A DNA stretch of 64,000 nucleotides from Acidobacteriota bacterium. Its GTDB lineage: Bacteria; Acidobacteriota; UBA890; WLXD01. Both the position numbers and the translations under genes were made by a program. This document shows, piece by piece, positions 35,542 to 45,205 of the stretch (position 1 is its first letter; each line of letters begins with the position of its first letter). The notes beneath the pieces were generated by a model. It was given only the letters and a program-made list of their open reading frames with translations, ran no database searches and was not told the DNA's origin. Location of the stretch: the NCBI GenBank assembly GCA_012103255.1, contig WLXD01000004.1, positions 334,460 to 398,459 on the forward strand, given 5' to 3'.

Positions 35542-35895
35542 TTGGCCCAGCCAGACGACTTGCTGCCTCTTTCGCCGCTGACGATGGCGATCCTTCTCGC
35601 GCTGGTGGACGGCCCGTCACACGGGTACGAGCTCATGCAGTCGATCGAGCGGCAGACCGACGGTCAGCTCAAGCCCGGCACCGGAAGCCTCTACGCGGGA
35701 CTTCAGCGCCTGGTAGACGACGGCCTGATCGAAGAGCGTGCCGGCGAGCCGGGCGCGGACCGGCGACGACGCCACTACGGCATCACCACGGCTGGCCAGG
35801 ACGCGGCCCGAGCTGAGGCAGCACGACTCAAGCGAGTGGTAGATGTGGCCGCCGCCAAGAACCTGGCGCCCGCCGCCGGAGGCTCTTCGAAATGA
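35542..35895 (+). CDS. PadR-family repressor (module C)
   Basis: The 117-residue winged-helix protein has LSPLTMAILLALVDGPSHGYELM as helix 1 and turn, KPGTGSLYAGLQRLVDDGLI as recognition helix, and RRRRHYGITTAGQDAARAEAARL as wing and dimer helix. The start is a TTG with a GGAG about 9 nt upstream. Its stop overlaps the ADOP ATG (ATGA). The upstream palindrome at 35480-35515 is the longest operator-like site in the window and overlaps a clean promoter, so autorepression is very likely. Confidence 0.93.
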   Translation: MAQPDDLLPLSPLTMAILLALVDGPSHGYELMQSIERQTDGQLKPGTGSLYAGLQRLVDDGLIEERAGEPGADRRRRHYGITTAGQDAARAEAARLKRVVDVAAAKNLAPAAGGSSK

Positions 35896-38441
35896 CCCGT
35901 CTGGCACATAGGACGCTGCGCCGACTCCTGCCGTTGAAGTTCCGCACCCGGCACGGACAGGACATGGAGTCCCTTTTCCTGGAGGCAATGGCGGATGCCT
36001 GGTCGCGCGGGTGGCGCAGCGCCGCCTCCCTATGGCTTCGTGAGATCGCGGACATCGCGGACACGGCGCACCGACTGCGTCGTACGCGGGCAGTGCCGAT
36101 ACCCACGGGACACTCCGACGGTCGTCGGGCAAGCACGCTGCTCGGGCTCCGCGACGATGTCCGGTTCGCGGTCAGGTCACTGGCGCGAGGCTGGTCGCTG
36201 GCGCTCTTCGCCGTCATCACGCTCGCACTTGGGATTGGCGGCGCGACGGCGATGTACGGCGCGGCGGAGAGCATCATCCTCAACCCGCTGCCGTACGAGG
36301 CCGGCAACCGCATCGTCGGCGCCTGGCAACGCATCGGCACGACCGGCGAGGTCTTCGTCGGCGCCCCGCGCGAAGCCCGCGAGACCTGGGCTGAACAAAC
36401 CGACCTCTTCGAGCACTTCGAACCGTTCACGTTCCGATTCATGGAACTCACGGGCGCGTCCAGCGACCAGGGTGTCAGCGCAGCCCTTGTACGCCCCGCG
36501 TTCTACGAGATCCTCGGACGCACCCCGATCATGGGGCGGGTGTTCGACAACAACGATCTTGCCGGTGACGGCCTTCCGGTGGTGGTGCTGAACGAGGGAT
36601 TCTGGCGAACAGCCCTGGGCGCACGGCCAGACGTGCTTGGTACGTCGATCACACTCGATGGTCGCGACTGGACCGTGATCGGCGTCATGCCCGCCGGCAG
36701 TCACGTGCCGTCGTGGGGGCTCCGCCGAGTCGACGTTTGGCGCCCATTGACCGAAGCCCTGATTGCCGAACCATCGCCCTCCAGCGCGGTCATGCGCCAG
36801 GGTGTGACGACGGAAATGGTGAACGCGCGCCTCGCAAACCTCGCGGCGCGCGATCCCGACCCCGAGGCGCCGGTGGGCCACGTTGCCCTGCTGCTGATAA
36901 TCGCCTGCGTCAACGTCTCGAGTCTGCTCGTGAGCCGCGCCCGCCGCAGACAGCGCGAGACCGCAGTGCGGAGCGCGCTGGGCGCCGGTCGTGGCCGGCT
37001 GGTGCGGCAGCTCGTTGTCGAGAGTTCATTGCTTGCGCTAGCCGGCGGAATGGCGGGAATCGGTGTGGCCCACCTGATCCGCAGCGCAATCGGCGCTCTG
37101 CGACCGGCCGAACTGGCGGTACTCGATCAGGTCGCGATCGGAAGCCGCGTACTCTGGTTCGCGCTAGCCGGGACCACGGCCGCGGCGCTCGTTCTCGGTT
37201 GCCTGCCCGCGTGGCGTTTCGGCAGCGGCAACTCGCTCATCTCCCTTCGTAGCGGCGACCGCACCAATGGAAACGCCACCGACCAACGTCTGCGCTGGCT
37301 CCTGGTCACCGGCGAGGTGGCCCTCTCTTTCGCTCTCGTACTCGGATCGGTGAGCGTGTTCGGCACTCTGCTGGCGAAGTTGTCGGCTGATCCGGGATTC
37401 GAGACCGCCGAGATCCTCTACGTGCGCGGAACGGCACGGAGCTGGGAGGATCAGGGCCAGAACGAACGCGAACTGCTCGCCCTCGAGATCGAAGCGAACC
37501 TGGCTGCCCTGCCAGGAGTGGCAGGCGTCACGCGTATCAGCCGCATGCTGCCCAACCCGGGCGCCCTCTGGGGCGAGTTCGAGATCGAGGGATCCTCGTC
37601 CGAGCCGCGCAACGAGGTCTTCCACGGCCCCAGCGTCGAACCGGAGTATTTCGACGTGGTCGGCCAGCCAATTCTGAACGGGCGCGGATTCGCGGAACGC
37701 GACCTGCTCGGCACCGAGAACGTCGTGGTGATCAGTGAGTCCACGGCCGGGAGCCTGTTTCCCGACCAGGACGCAGTCGGAGCGAGGTTCAGGCTCGACG
37801 AGACCTCCCTGACTGTGATCGGCGTAGTGTCCGATGTGCCAATGCTCGGGCTTGGGCGCGACGCACCTCTGCAGGCATATCGCCCGCTGCGGACGTACCC
37901 CGAATCCGCCACGTTCGCGGTGCGGGTCGCGCCGGGCTCCGACCTAGCTGTGACTCTTGGCGCCGCCCAGAACGCTCTGTGGGCAGTGAATCCGGACCTC
38001 GATGTTCTCGTGAGCCCGGCCGCCGAGCGCCTGGAGAGAACGCTCGGCCGCCATCGCTTCGCGGTTGCCCTCCTTTCTGCGTTCGCCGGCCTGGCTCTGG
38101 GGCTCTCCGCTCTTGGTCTCTACGGAGCCGTCTCGAACCTCGTAGGCCAACGCACGCGCGAACTTGGTGTCCGTATGGCACTAGGAGCACGCCGCCAGGA
38201 CATCGTGAAACTCGTGCTAGGCGGCGTCGGATACGCCACGATTGCGGGGATCGCGGCCGGCGCCGTGTTGGTCCTCACCGGCGGCCGCGTCGTCGACGCC
38301 AACGCGTTCGGTCGCGAGGCAATCTCGTCGGGCACGTATGTCGTTGCGGCCCTCGTGCTCGCAACCATGGCGCTTGCAGGAGCCGCCCTCCCCGCCTGGC
38401 GTGCGGCCCGCGTCGAACCGGTCGAGGCGATTCGCGACTAG
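35892..38441 (+). CDS. ADOP-type orphan ABC permease with shortened first periplasmic domain (module C)
   Basis: The 849-residue protein has the ADOP plan: an N-terminal segment with LPLKFRTRHGQDMESLFLE, TM1 ([20 protein letters not shown]), a periplasmic domain, TM2 onward (HVALLLIIACVNVSSLL), and the C-terminal RELGVRMALGARRQDIVK and LPAWRAARVEPVEAIRD. Between TM1 and TM2 it is about 50 residues shorter than in module A: after LANLAARDPDPEAP the text jumps straight into TM2, losing the usual membrane-proximal stalk. The reading frame is intact. It is coupled to padR C. The effect on function is unknown. Confidence 0.9.
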   Translation: MTRLAHRTLRRLLPLKFRTRHGQDMESLFLEAMADAWSRGWRSAASLWLREIADIADTAHRLRRTRAVPIPTGHSDGRRASTLLGLRDDVRFAVRSLARGWSLALFAVITLALGIGGATAMYGAAESIILNPLPYEAGNRIVGAWQRIGTTGEVFVGAPREARETWAEQTDLFEHFEPFTFRFMELTGASSDQGVSAALVRPAFYEILGRTPIMGRVFDNNDLAGDGLPVVVLNEGFWRTALGARPDVLGTSITLDGRDWTVIGVMPAGSHVPSWGLRRVDVWRPLTEALIAEPSPSSAVMRQGVTTEMVNARLANLAARDPDPEAPVGHVALLLIIACVNVSSLLVSRARRRQRETAVRSALGAGRGRLVRQLVVESSLLALAGGMAGIGVAHLIRSAIGALRPAELAVLDQVAIGSRVLWFALAGTTAAALVLGCLPAWRFGSGNSLISLRSGDRTNGNATDQRLRWLLVTGEVALSFALVLGSVSVFGTLLAKLSADPGFETAEILYVRGTARSWEDQGQNERELLALEIEANLAALPGVAGVTRISRMLPNPGALWGEFEIEGSSSEPRNEVFHGPSVEPEYFDVVGQPILNGRGFAERDLLGTENVVVISESTAGSLFPDQDAVGARFRLDETSLTVIGVVSDVPMLGLGRDAPLQAYRPLRTYPESATFAVRVAPGSDLAVTLGAAQNALWAVNPDLDVLVSPAAERLERTLGRHRFAVALLSAFAGLALGLSALGLYGAVSNLVGQRTRELGVRMALGARRQDIVKLVLGGVGYATIAGIAAGAVLVLTGGRVVDANAFGREAISSGTYVVAALVLATMALAGAALPAWRAARVEPVEAIRD

Positions 38442-38478
38442 GCGCGAATGTCAGCCCCGCGGAGTACGGACGAACAGA

Positions 38479-38510
38479 AAGGGCGGCCCCGGTGGGCCGC
38501 CCTTCTTTGT
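38479..38510. terminator. Bidirectional terminator between ADOP C and ahcY
   Basis: AAGGGCGGCCC (38479-38489) pairs perfectly with GGGCCGCCCTT (38494-38504) around CGGT. TTCTTTGTT follows on the plus side, and a shorter AAA tract precedes the stem for the minus strand. Both convergent genes end within 40 nt. Confidence 0.85.
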
Positions 38511-38529
38511 TCACGAGTGTTCCGGTCGC

Positions 38530-40023
38530 TTAGTAGCGGTAGTGGTCCGGCTTGTAGGGGCCGTCCACGTCGACGCCCAGGTAGTCGGCCTGTTCCTGGG
38601 TGAGGCGGGTAAGTTCCACGCCGAGGTGGTCGAGGTGCAGTCGGGCGACCTCTTCGTCGAGGTGCTTCGGGAGCACGTAGACATGGTTGCCGTACTCGCC
38701 GTCGTTGTTCTGCAGGGCGAGCTGGGCCAGCACCTGGTTGGTGAACGACGCCGACATCACGAAGCTCGGGTGGCCGGTGGCGCAGCCGAGGTTCATCAGG
38801 CGACCTTCGGCGAGCACGATCACGCTGTGCCCGTCGGGGAAGATCCACTCGTCGGTTTGCGGCTTCACGACGTTGCGCTGCACGCCCGGAATCTTCGCGA
38901 GACCGGCCATGTCGATCTCGTTGTCGAAGTGACCGATGTTGGCGACGATCGCCTTGTCCTTCATCTTCGCCATGTGGTCGGCGGTGATGATGTCGAAGTT
39001 GCCCGTGGTGGTGACGAAGATGTCCGCGCTGCCGACAACGGCCTCGAGCGTCTTCACTTCGTAACCCTGCATGGCAGCCTGCAACGCGCAGATCGGATCG
39101 ATCTCGGTTACGACGACGCGGGCGCCCTGGCCACGAAGCGCCTCGGCGCAGCCCTTGCCAACCTCACCGAAGCCGCAGACCACGGCAACCTTGCCGCCGA
39201 TCATGACGTCGGTGGCGCGGTTGATGCCGTCGACCACGGAGTGGCGGCAGCCGTAGATGTTGTCGAACTTCGACTTGGTGACGGAGTCATTGACGTTGAT
39301 GGCCGGGAATAGCAGCGTCCTGGCCTTGTCCATCTGCGCGAGGCGGATGACGCCGGTGGTGGTCTCCTCGGACACGCCGCGGCAGTTCTCAGCCACACCG
39401 TGCCAGCGCTGCGGGGTCTCGCCCTGCACTCGGCGGATCAGTTCGAGGATGACGCCCCACTCCTCGGGGTCGTTGTCCGCGTCGAACTCAGGAATCGTGC
39501 CGGCCTCTTCGAACTCGTAGCCCTTGTGAATCAGCAGGGTGGCATCACCGCCATCATCGACGATGAGGTCCGGACCGGAGCCGTCGGGCCACAGCAGCGC
39601 CTCGTTCGTGCACCACCAGTATTCCTGGAGGGTCTCGCCCTTCCAGGCGTAAACCGGCACGCCGGCAGGTGCCTCGACCGTGCCGCCCGACTCGGGACGG
39701 CCCACGACGGTCGCGGCCGCAGCGTGATCCTGCGTGGAGAAGATGTTGCAGGACACCCAGCGAACATCAGCGCCGATCTCGACGAGCGTCTCGATGAGCA
39801 CCGCGGTCTGCACGGTCATGTGGAGGCTACCCATGACCTTCACGCCGGCCAACGGCTTGTCAGCCGAGTAGCGACGACGAACTTCCATCAGGCCCGGCAT
39901 CTCGTGCTCGGCAAGGGTGATTTCCTTGCGACCGAACTCGGCTAGGTTGAGGTCGGCGACCTTGTACGGGTCGCGGCCTGCGGCGCGCGTGGCGTCGAAG
40001 GCGTGTTGCGTGGTCGTTTCCAT
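38530..40023 (-). CDS. ahcY: Adenosylhomocysteinase
   Basis: The 497-residue cytoplasmic enzyme hydrolyses S-adenosylhomocysteine to homocysteine and adenosine, removing the product inhibitor of methyltransferases. Visible motifs: [45 protein letters not shown], the NAD-binding loop [15 protein letters not shown] (about 280-294) and the C-terminal KPDHYRY tail whose Lys and Tyr complete the NAD site. The length fits the bacterial form with the 40-residue insertion. It lies 42 nt downstream of the ArsR-methyltransferase gene on the same strand, and the two are probably co-transcribed. The terminator at 38479 ends the unit. Confidence 0.97.
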   Translation of the reverse strand: METTTQHAFDATRAAGRDPYKVADLNLAEFGRKEITLAEHEMPGLMEVRRRYSADKPLAGVKVMGSLHMTVQTAVLIETLVEIGADVRWVSCNIFSTQDHAAAATVVGRPESGGTVEAPAGVPVYAWKGETLQEYWWCTNEALLWPDGSGPDLIVDDGGDATLLIHKGYEFEEAGTIPEFDADNDPEEWGVILELIRRVQGETPQRWHGVAENCRGVSEETTTGVIRLAQMDKARTLLFPAINVNDSVTKSKFDNIYGCRHSVVDGINRATDVMIGGKVAVVCGFGEVGKGCAEALRGQGARVVVTEIDPICALQAAMQGYEVKTLEAVVGSADIFVTTTGNFDIITADHMAKMKDKAIVANIGHFDNEIDMAGLAKIPGVQRNVVKPQTDEWIFPDGHSVIVLAEGRLMNLGCATGHPSFVMSASFTNQVLAQLALQNNDGEYGNHVYVLPKHLDEEVARLHLDHLGVELTRLTQEQADYLGVDVDGPYKPDHYRY

Positions 40024-40065
40024 CGGTTGTCTCCTGCGGCGCTTTCGCCGTGGGTTGGCGTCCGT

Positions 40066-41046
40066 TCAGCCCGCGCGGCGGGCAGAAGCGGCAAAGAGGA
40101 CCGGGCCCGTGGCCTCAGGGTCCGGTGTGAGTTCGCGATAGTTGATGTGCTCGAATCCGGCTTGCTCGAGCCAGCCCGCGATCTGCTCTGGCGAAAAGCC
40201 GAGCCAGGCGTGGCCCATGTCATTGCGGTAATGGAGCCGGTCGTGGGGCGTCATGTCGGCGACGAGCACTCGGCCGCCCGGACGGACAACCCGACCGATT
40301 TCGAGAAGCGCTTCTTCCGGGGCGACGACGTGATGAAGAACCAGAAACACGATCGCCGCATCGAGTTCGCCGTCCGCGATCGGCGGCGCTTCGATCTGCC
40401 CCTCGCGCACCTCAACCTTGTTCAGGTCGCGCAGGCGATCGCGTGCCGCGCCGAGCATCTCGCGCGAGCTGTCCACGGCAATGACCTTGCCAACGAAGGG
40501 CGCGAGCGACTCCGCGATTCGGCCAGTGCCGCAACCGAGATCCCCGACCACCCAGTCGTTGTCCAGTAGTCCGAGCAGCGCCTGTAGATCGGCGCGCTCG
40601 CCGAACATCTCGCGCCGCACTTCGTCCCAGGCCGCGGCGGTCTCGGCGAAGAAATCCTGCGACCGGGTGCGGCGTTCGGAAACGACAACGCGGGCACGCA
40701 GCACATCCTGATGCGGTGCCGGGAGATCGGCGATCTGGCCGCGGACAAGACTCCACAAAGCGCGGGCGTCGTCGTCCAACTCGCGGTGCGCCATCCGGTA
40801 GCGGCGACTGGTCCCATCGGGCGTGGAGGTAAGCCACCCGTCGTCCATCAGCAGCTTGAGGTGGCGACTCACGGTCGACTGCGGGAGCTGAAGGACGGTG
40901 CACAGTTCCGAAACGGTGAATTCTTGCCCCTCGAGAATCAGGAGCAGGCGCGATCGCGTGGCATCCGCCAGGCTACCGAGCCGCGCAAACGTGCGGCCGG
41001 TGTCGCTTTCAACAATCGATCCGTTCATGCGGATAGACTGCTGCAT
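40066..41046 (-). CDS. ArsR-type regulator fused to a SAM methyltransferase
   Basis: The 326-residue protein joins an N-terminal ArsR winged helix (about 15-105: LADATRSRLLLILEGQEFTVSEL, LPQSTVSRHLKLLMDDGWL) to a class I methyltransferase (about 145-320) with motif I VVGDLGCGTGRIAES, the acidic strand VIAVDSSREML, and VVRPGGRVLVADM. No metal-binding CxC is seen in the ArsR part. Placed directly before ahcY, it is likely to sense SAM or SAH in its methyltransferase-like domain and to control the activated methyl cycle. That role is inferred from context. The start may be the ATG at 41046 or the one six codons later. Confidence 0.87.
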   Translation of the reverse strand: MQQSIRMNGSIVESDTGRTFARLGSLADATRSRLLLILEGQEFTVSELCTVLQLPQSTVSRHLKLLMDDGWLTSTPDGTSRRYRMAHRELDDDARALWSLVRGQIADLPAPHQDVLRARVVVSERRTRSQDFFAETAAAWDEVRREMFGERADLQALLGLLDNDWVVGDLGCGTGRIAESLAPFVGKVIAVDSSREMLGAARDRLRDLNKVEVREGQIEAPPIADGELDAAIVFLVLHHVVAPEEALLEIGRVVRPGGRVLVADMTPHDRLHYRNDMGHAWLGFSPEQIAGWLEQAGFEHINYRELTPDPEATGPVLFAASARRAG

Positions 41047-41125
41047 ACTCTGGCGAACGTCAAGTCGATCGAGTGAGCCTAGTGAGGCGAAGGCCGCGAG
41101 AGGCGTCAGCCGGAGAGAGCTGCGA

Positions 41126-41800
41126 TCAGATGTTCTCGGCGGTGATCTCGACGCGGATGCCGTTGTAAGTGCCGGCTCGGCTGGCCCGTGACAGGTCGAG
41201 CTGCAAATAGGCGTCGCCCCAGGTTAGGAAGTAGCCCGAGTGCTGGATGGAGATCGTGCGCGCTATGGCACCCCCAATGCCGACCATGGCATCCCGCGCG
41301 CGAATACGTGCCCCGCCGCCGGCGTTCGCATTCCGATTGCGAACGCGGATCGAGACCTGAGTTTGGCCCGATTGCGATACCGCCTGGAGGGCCCACGCGT
41401 ACTGGATGGGGAACCATTCGAAATCCGATCCCGGATCCGCGATGAGGTCATCGTCGACAACGTTACCGATGGTCGCGTCCCCCGTGAACGCTCCGCCCTG
41501 CATATTCATCGTAAGACCGCGCGTACCGGCGTTGATCGCCGGGCTGCCGAAATAGGTGCTCACCAGGTCGCCGGCGTCGATGGCCAACGGGATCGTGTCC
41601 CAGTAGAAGAGCCGGATCCAATCCGGGAGATCCACTCCAACGTCGATATTCAGCGACTGCGCCGCGGCAGGTGGCGCGATAGCGCCTGCGAGCGCCAGGG
41701 CGGTGCACAGCAAAGCCACGCCGACGCGAATCGGCGAGCCGAGCGTTCGACGCATTGCGGCACCGGCGTTGCCGGCGCGTTGTTCTCGCTGGTGGGTCAT
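41126..41800 (-). CDS. Secreted protein of unknown function
   Basis: The 224-residue protein has a hydrophobic signal segment (VGVALLCTALALAGAIAPPAAAQ; cleavage after AAAQ is likely). If translation starts at ATG 41800, 20 residues of basic leader precede it; the ATG at 41755 would give a more usual signal peptide. The mature protein is glycine- and asparagine-rich with beta-type segments (DAYLQLDLSRASRAGTYN, GIRVEITAENI at the very end). It may be a surface or pilus-like beta sandwich, but I recognise no family. It lies upstream of the ArsR gene on the same strand across a 79-nt gap. Confidence 0.7.
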   Translation of the reverse strand: MTHQREQRAGNAGAAMRRTLGSPIRVGVALLCTALALAGAIAPPAAAQSLNIDVGVDLPDWIRLFYWDTIPLAIDAGDLVSTYFGSPAINAGTRGLTMNMQGGAFTGDATIGNVVDDDLIADPGSDFEWFPIQYAWALQAVSQSGQTQVSIRVRNRNANAGGGARIRARDAMVGIGGAIARTISIQHSGYFLTWGDAYLQLDLSRASRAGTYNGIRVEITAENI

Positions 41801-42017
41801 CGCTTGCCATCCCGGAGGTTAGGAACTTCCTCGCCGGGGTCTTCCAAGCAGAGTACGTCGTAACCAATCACATCTTCAAGCACTAAAAGTCATTATTGAT
41901 CAACAAACAGGGCTTCTGGACGCCATAGATTATCTCAGGACTCTACTGGTCGCCTGAGCGGGTCGGAGTCGGCGCGGGTCGCCGACACCCTCGCGTTTCG
42001 CAGCGCCTGGACGCGAA

Positions 42018-43127
42018 CTAACGAGCTGAACTACGAGCGATACGCCAGAGTCCGCGCGTGAGCAGCGGCAGCGCAAACAGCGCCAGGAACCCGTAGGCCA
42101 TCAGGGTGTAGCCCTGGGCGACGAGCGCGATGATGCCGAGTCGCGACAGCAGCGCGGCGGAAAGCAGCACGGCGACAGCCACGCCACCCGCCTGCGCGGG
42201 TGTGAGCGGAGCTCGGCCGACTTCCTCGAGATTGGCAGACATCCGGTCGGTGATCGCGTGGATCATGCCAACGCTCGTCTCCACCAGAGTCCACATCACT
42301 ACGATCGCGAACAGAGCGACCTGCCAACCTCCGCCTACTTTCTCGAGCATCACCAGCCACGGCACCTGGGCACCGAGCACTTCGGCGTCCGGGTAGAACC
42401 CCAGGACAGCGAGATACGTGAGTAGAAACGGGACGGTCGACAGCAGGCCCGTCGCCAACCCAGCCGTCAGCGCCTGCCAGCGCGCCGTCTGGCGATCGAG
42501 CACGAACAGCGTGCTAGGCAAACTCGACAGGTTGTAGCCGGCGTACAGCAGACCAACGCCGAGCAGCGCCGCAACGCCAGGGCCTTCGACGGGATCCCGA
42601 GCGCCGGAGAGCGCCGTGCCGATCTCGGAACGCGTGGCGCCGATGACAGCCGCCGCGAAGAGCGCATATCCCGCATACAGCACCACCGAGCCGATGGACT
42701 TGAAGCGTTCGATCGTGGCGCGCCCGGAGGCATTGATCGCGGCGACCAGCACGATGATCCCGGTCACGCCGACGACGTACGGAAGTCCGAGCACCTGTTC
42801 GCCGATGGCGCCCGAAGCGGCGCTCACCACGGCGATCACCACCACCACCATGGTGACGTAGAGCAGGTCGAAGAGAGGCCACAGCGGCCCGATCAGTTCG
42901 CGGACCAGGCTCCGGTAGTCGAAGCAGCGAGTGACGCGGGCGAACTCGTAGCAGATCGCCGTAACCACGGAGAATCCGAATCCGATGGCTACGAGGCTCC
43001 AGAGGCCGCCACTTCCGTACTGCCCGCCGTACTCCACGATCTCGCGACCGGTCGCATAGGCGCCGCCGATGAGAACAGACTGGAAAATCACTCCGGGCAG
43101 CACGATTTGCTGCAACAGTCGTTTCAT
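42018..43127 (-). CDS. YkvI-like (COG3949) membrane protein
   Basis: The 369-residue protein has about ten membrane helices in a LeuT-type layout. The first helix region, GVIFQSVLIGGAYATGREIVEYGGQYG, contains the unwound GGAYATGRE typical of the YkvI family, distant relatives of NSS/APC transporters. VVETSVGMIHAITDRM-like text near residue 280 is also characteristic. The substrate is unknown. The ATG at 43127 overlaps the stop of the upstream GT-C gene (ATGA), so these two are translated together, an odd pairing of a transporter with a glycosyltransferase. An in-frame ATG 12 codons upstream is unlikely. Confidence 0.8.
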   Translation of the reverse strand: MKRLLQQIVLPGVIFQSVLIGGAYATGREIVEYGGQYGSGGLWSLVAIGFGFSVVTAICYEFARVTRCFDYRSLVRELIGPLWPLFDLLYVTMVVVVIAVVSAASGAIGEQVLGLPYVVGVTGIIVLVAAINASGRATIERFKSIGSVVLYAGYALFAAAVIGATRSEIGTALSGARDPVEGPGVAALLGVGLLYAGYNLSSLPSTLFVLDRQTARWQALTAGLATGLLSTVPFLLTYLAVLGFYPDAEVLGAQVPWLVMLEKVGGGWQVALFAIVVMWTLVETSVGMIHAITDRMSANLEEVGRAPLTPAQAGGVAVAVLLSAALLSRLGIIALVAQGYTLMAYGFLALFALPLLTRGLWRIARSSAR

Positions 43128-45085
43128 GGCGATGCTCCGCCTCCCGGGAGATTGAGTTTCCACAAGCTCTGGCGCAGATCACGAGGGTTCCTGAACAGGA
43201 GCGTCCCCCGACGCTGGAAGTAGTCCACCAGGATCGATCGCTCGCGACCCTCCAGGCCATCCTCTCCCAGAGTGACGCCTTCGTCGATCATGATGTGGGT
43301 CACGCCACGCGATGCGAAGAACGCGTCGATATCCGACGGCGCGGTGGCCGCCACGAGCGTGTTCTGCAGGTTGAAGTGCTCGAACGTGTAGTCCGAACGC
43401 CACCCGTTCGGGTACGGCCACATCTCCCCCCGCCCCGGGAGGTCGAGCAGGTAGCCCCACGTGCGCATGTTCACCATGTACAACCGATCGCCTGGTCCGA
43501 GGCGACGGGTCGCTTCCATGTAAAGACCGTACGGCCCGAGTCGTCTTTCAAGGAACTGCGTGCGCGTGATGTCACCGCGCCAGTAGCGCTCCACAACGCC
43601 CGGTCCGCGCGCAGGCACGAGCAGCGGCACGAGGCTGTCCACCGCGAGCAGCACGCTGATACCGATACACACGGCGACGCCGCTCCGGCAGAATCTCACC
43701 AGACGGTCCGAGACGGCCACAGCGACGAGCACCGCCATCACCGGCAGCAACGGAATCAGGAAACGCACCTGCGTCGTGGTGAGCGACCAGTAGAACGTGT
43801 ACGTCGCGACGAACACAGCCAGCAGCGTGACCTGTGGTGAACGTCGCCGTGCCACGAGGGCCAACGGTGCGAGCAGGAACACCGAACCGACGACTCCGTC
43901 GTAGGCCGTGTAGTTGGCCTCGGCTGACGTGTAGACCCAGATCGACGACATCAGTCGCTCGAACAGATTGCGGTCATAGCCCGCGCCGTATTGGCGCTGC
44001 CACGCGAGCGCGAGGTCGGATTGCTCTATGGACCAGTTCACCGCACCGGTGAGTTCGAACGGCCCTAGCCCGAACGGGAACAACGGCCAGCCTGTAATCG
44101 CCCACGTCCGGGCCAGATGCGGAACGAAGAGCAGAAAAGCCAGACCGCCAAGCGCAACCAATCCCCAGGGGAGCTTCCCCGTTCGCGAACGCAACTCTGC
44201 GACAAGCACGACCAGCGCCAACAGCAGGACCAACTGCAGGCCGGTGTACTTCACTGTCCACGCCGCCCCGGCAAGGAGCCCGGCGTAAACGGCCCATGGC
44301 AACCCGACCCACTCGCTCGTCTCTCTCGCCTCGGTGTAGAGCAAAGTTCCGACAAGTGCGAGAAACGCGTAGAGCGTGAAGTTCATGTCGATGTACGCCC
44401 ACGCGCCGATGACCATCACAGTTGGCACGGTGGCGAAGAGCGTGGCTGCGATCACCGCACCAGTTCGATCGACGAGGGTTCGGGCGTAGCCGTAGATCGC
44501 CAACAGAACGAGCAGGCCGTACAGGCCGTGGAACAGGCGCGCGGCGGTCTCACCGGCGATCCCAAGCCCGTAGAGGAACAACATCTGCGGGCCCATTGGG
44601 TAGTAGGCCAGTACGTTGTCCGTGAACGGCGGGAGATATCCGACCTCGAGAATCCGCTTGGGAATCTCGAGGTGGTAGACCATCTCGTCGAGCGAGGTGA
44701 TGGGCAACATCGCGCCACTGACGATCCATGCCGCATAGGCACTCAGGCCCGCGATCACGGCAGCAACCCAGACGCCGCCGCGCGGCCAGGCGGTGTGAGC
44801 GGCACGGAGCTTGCCGGAGCCACCGACGAGTGCGAGAAGCGTCATCACGGCGAACAGGCCGCGAAGCATCGGCACGGAGACCAACGGCACACCGAGCACA
44901 AAGCCGGACATGCTGGCGGCGTAGAGGGTGCACGACAGCAACAGTAGGCCCAGCCCGGTGTCACTGGCGATCTGCAAGGCGGGATGCGGCAAGCGCCACC
45001 GATTGCGGCAGAGAAATTCCCCCACGACCCAGGCGCCCAGCCCGGTCATTCCCACCACGATGACTGCGCCCCACACGGCGGTCAC
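43124..45085 (-). CDS. GT-C membrane glycosyltransferase-like protein
   Basis: The 653-residue protein has about twelve membrane helices and a C-terminal soluble domain (about 480-653). The first long loop has MLPITSLDEMVYHLEIPKR, whose Asp-Glu pair corresponds to the catalytic acidic motif of GT-C enzymes, and DNVLAYYPMGPQMLFLYGL matches the second conserved loop. These enzymes use polyprenyl-phosphate sugars at the periplasmic face. The GTG start at 45085 has AGAGGGGAG 5 nt upstream, one of the best ribosome sites here. It is coupled to the YkvI-like gene and divergent from a PQQ-like propeller gene. Donor and acceptor are unknown. Confidence 0.78.
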   Translation of the reverse strand: MTAVWGAVIVVGMTGLGAWVVGEFLCRNRWRLPHPALQIASDTGLGLLLLSCTLYAASMSGFVLGVPLVSVPMLRGLFAVMTLLALVGGSGKLRAAHTAWPRGGVWVAAVIAGLSAYAAWIVSGAMLPITSLDEMVYHLEIPKRILEVGYLPPFTDNVLAYYPMGPQMLFLYGLGIAGETAARLFHGLYGLLVLLAIYGYARTLVDRTGAVIAATLFATVPTVMVIGAWAYIDMNFTLYAFLALVGTLLYTEARETSEWVGLPWAVYAGLLAGAAWTVKYTGLQLVLLLALVVLVAELRSRTGKLPWGLVALGGLAFLLFVPHLARTWAITGWPLFPFGLGPFELTGAVNWSIEQSDLALAWQRQYGAGYDRNLFERLMSSIWVYTSAEANYTAYDGVVGSVFLLAPLALVARRRSPQVTLLAVFVATYTFYWSLTTTQVRFLIPLLPVMAVLVAVAVSDRLVRFCRSGVAVCIGISVLLAVDSLVPLLVPARGPGVVERYWRGDITRTQFLERRLGPYGLYMEATRRLGPGDRLYMVNMRTWGYLLDLPGRGEMWPYPNGWRSDYTFEHFNLQNTLVAATAPSDIDAFFASRGVTHIMIDEGVTLGEDGLEGRERSILVDYFQRRGTLLFRNPRDLRQSLWKLNLPGGGASP

Positions 45086-45205
45086 GGTGCTCCCCTCTCT
45101 TGTGGCGGTCGAGAAAGCTACAGTAAGGTCGAACGTAGGCGACCGCCCTCCGTGCTCAATCTACCGACATCGCCCCCCGGGATGTCATTCGACAAGGACT
45201 CGACT

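Noticed and set aside
41047..41125. SAH riboswitch upstream of the ahcY operon
   Set aside because: I could not find the expected conserved core or pseudoknot in this 79-nt gap.
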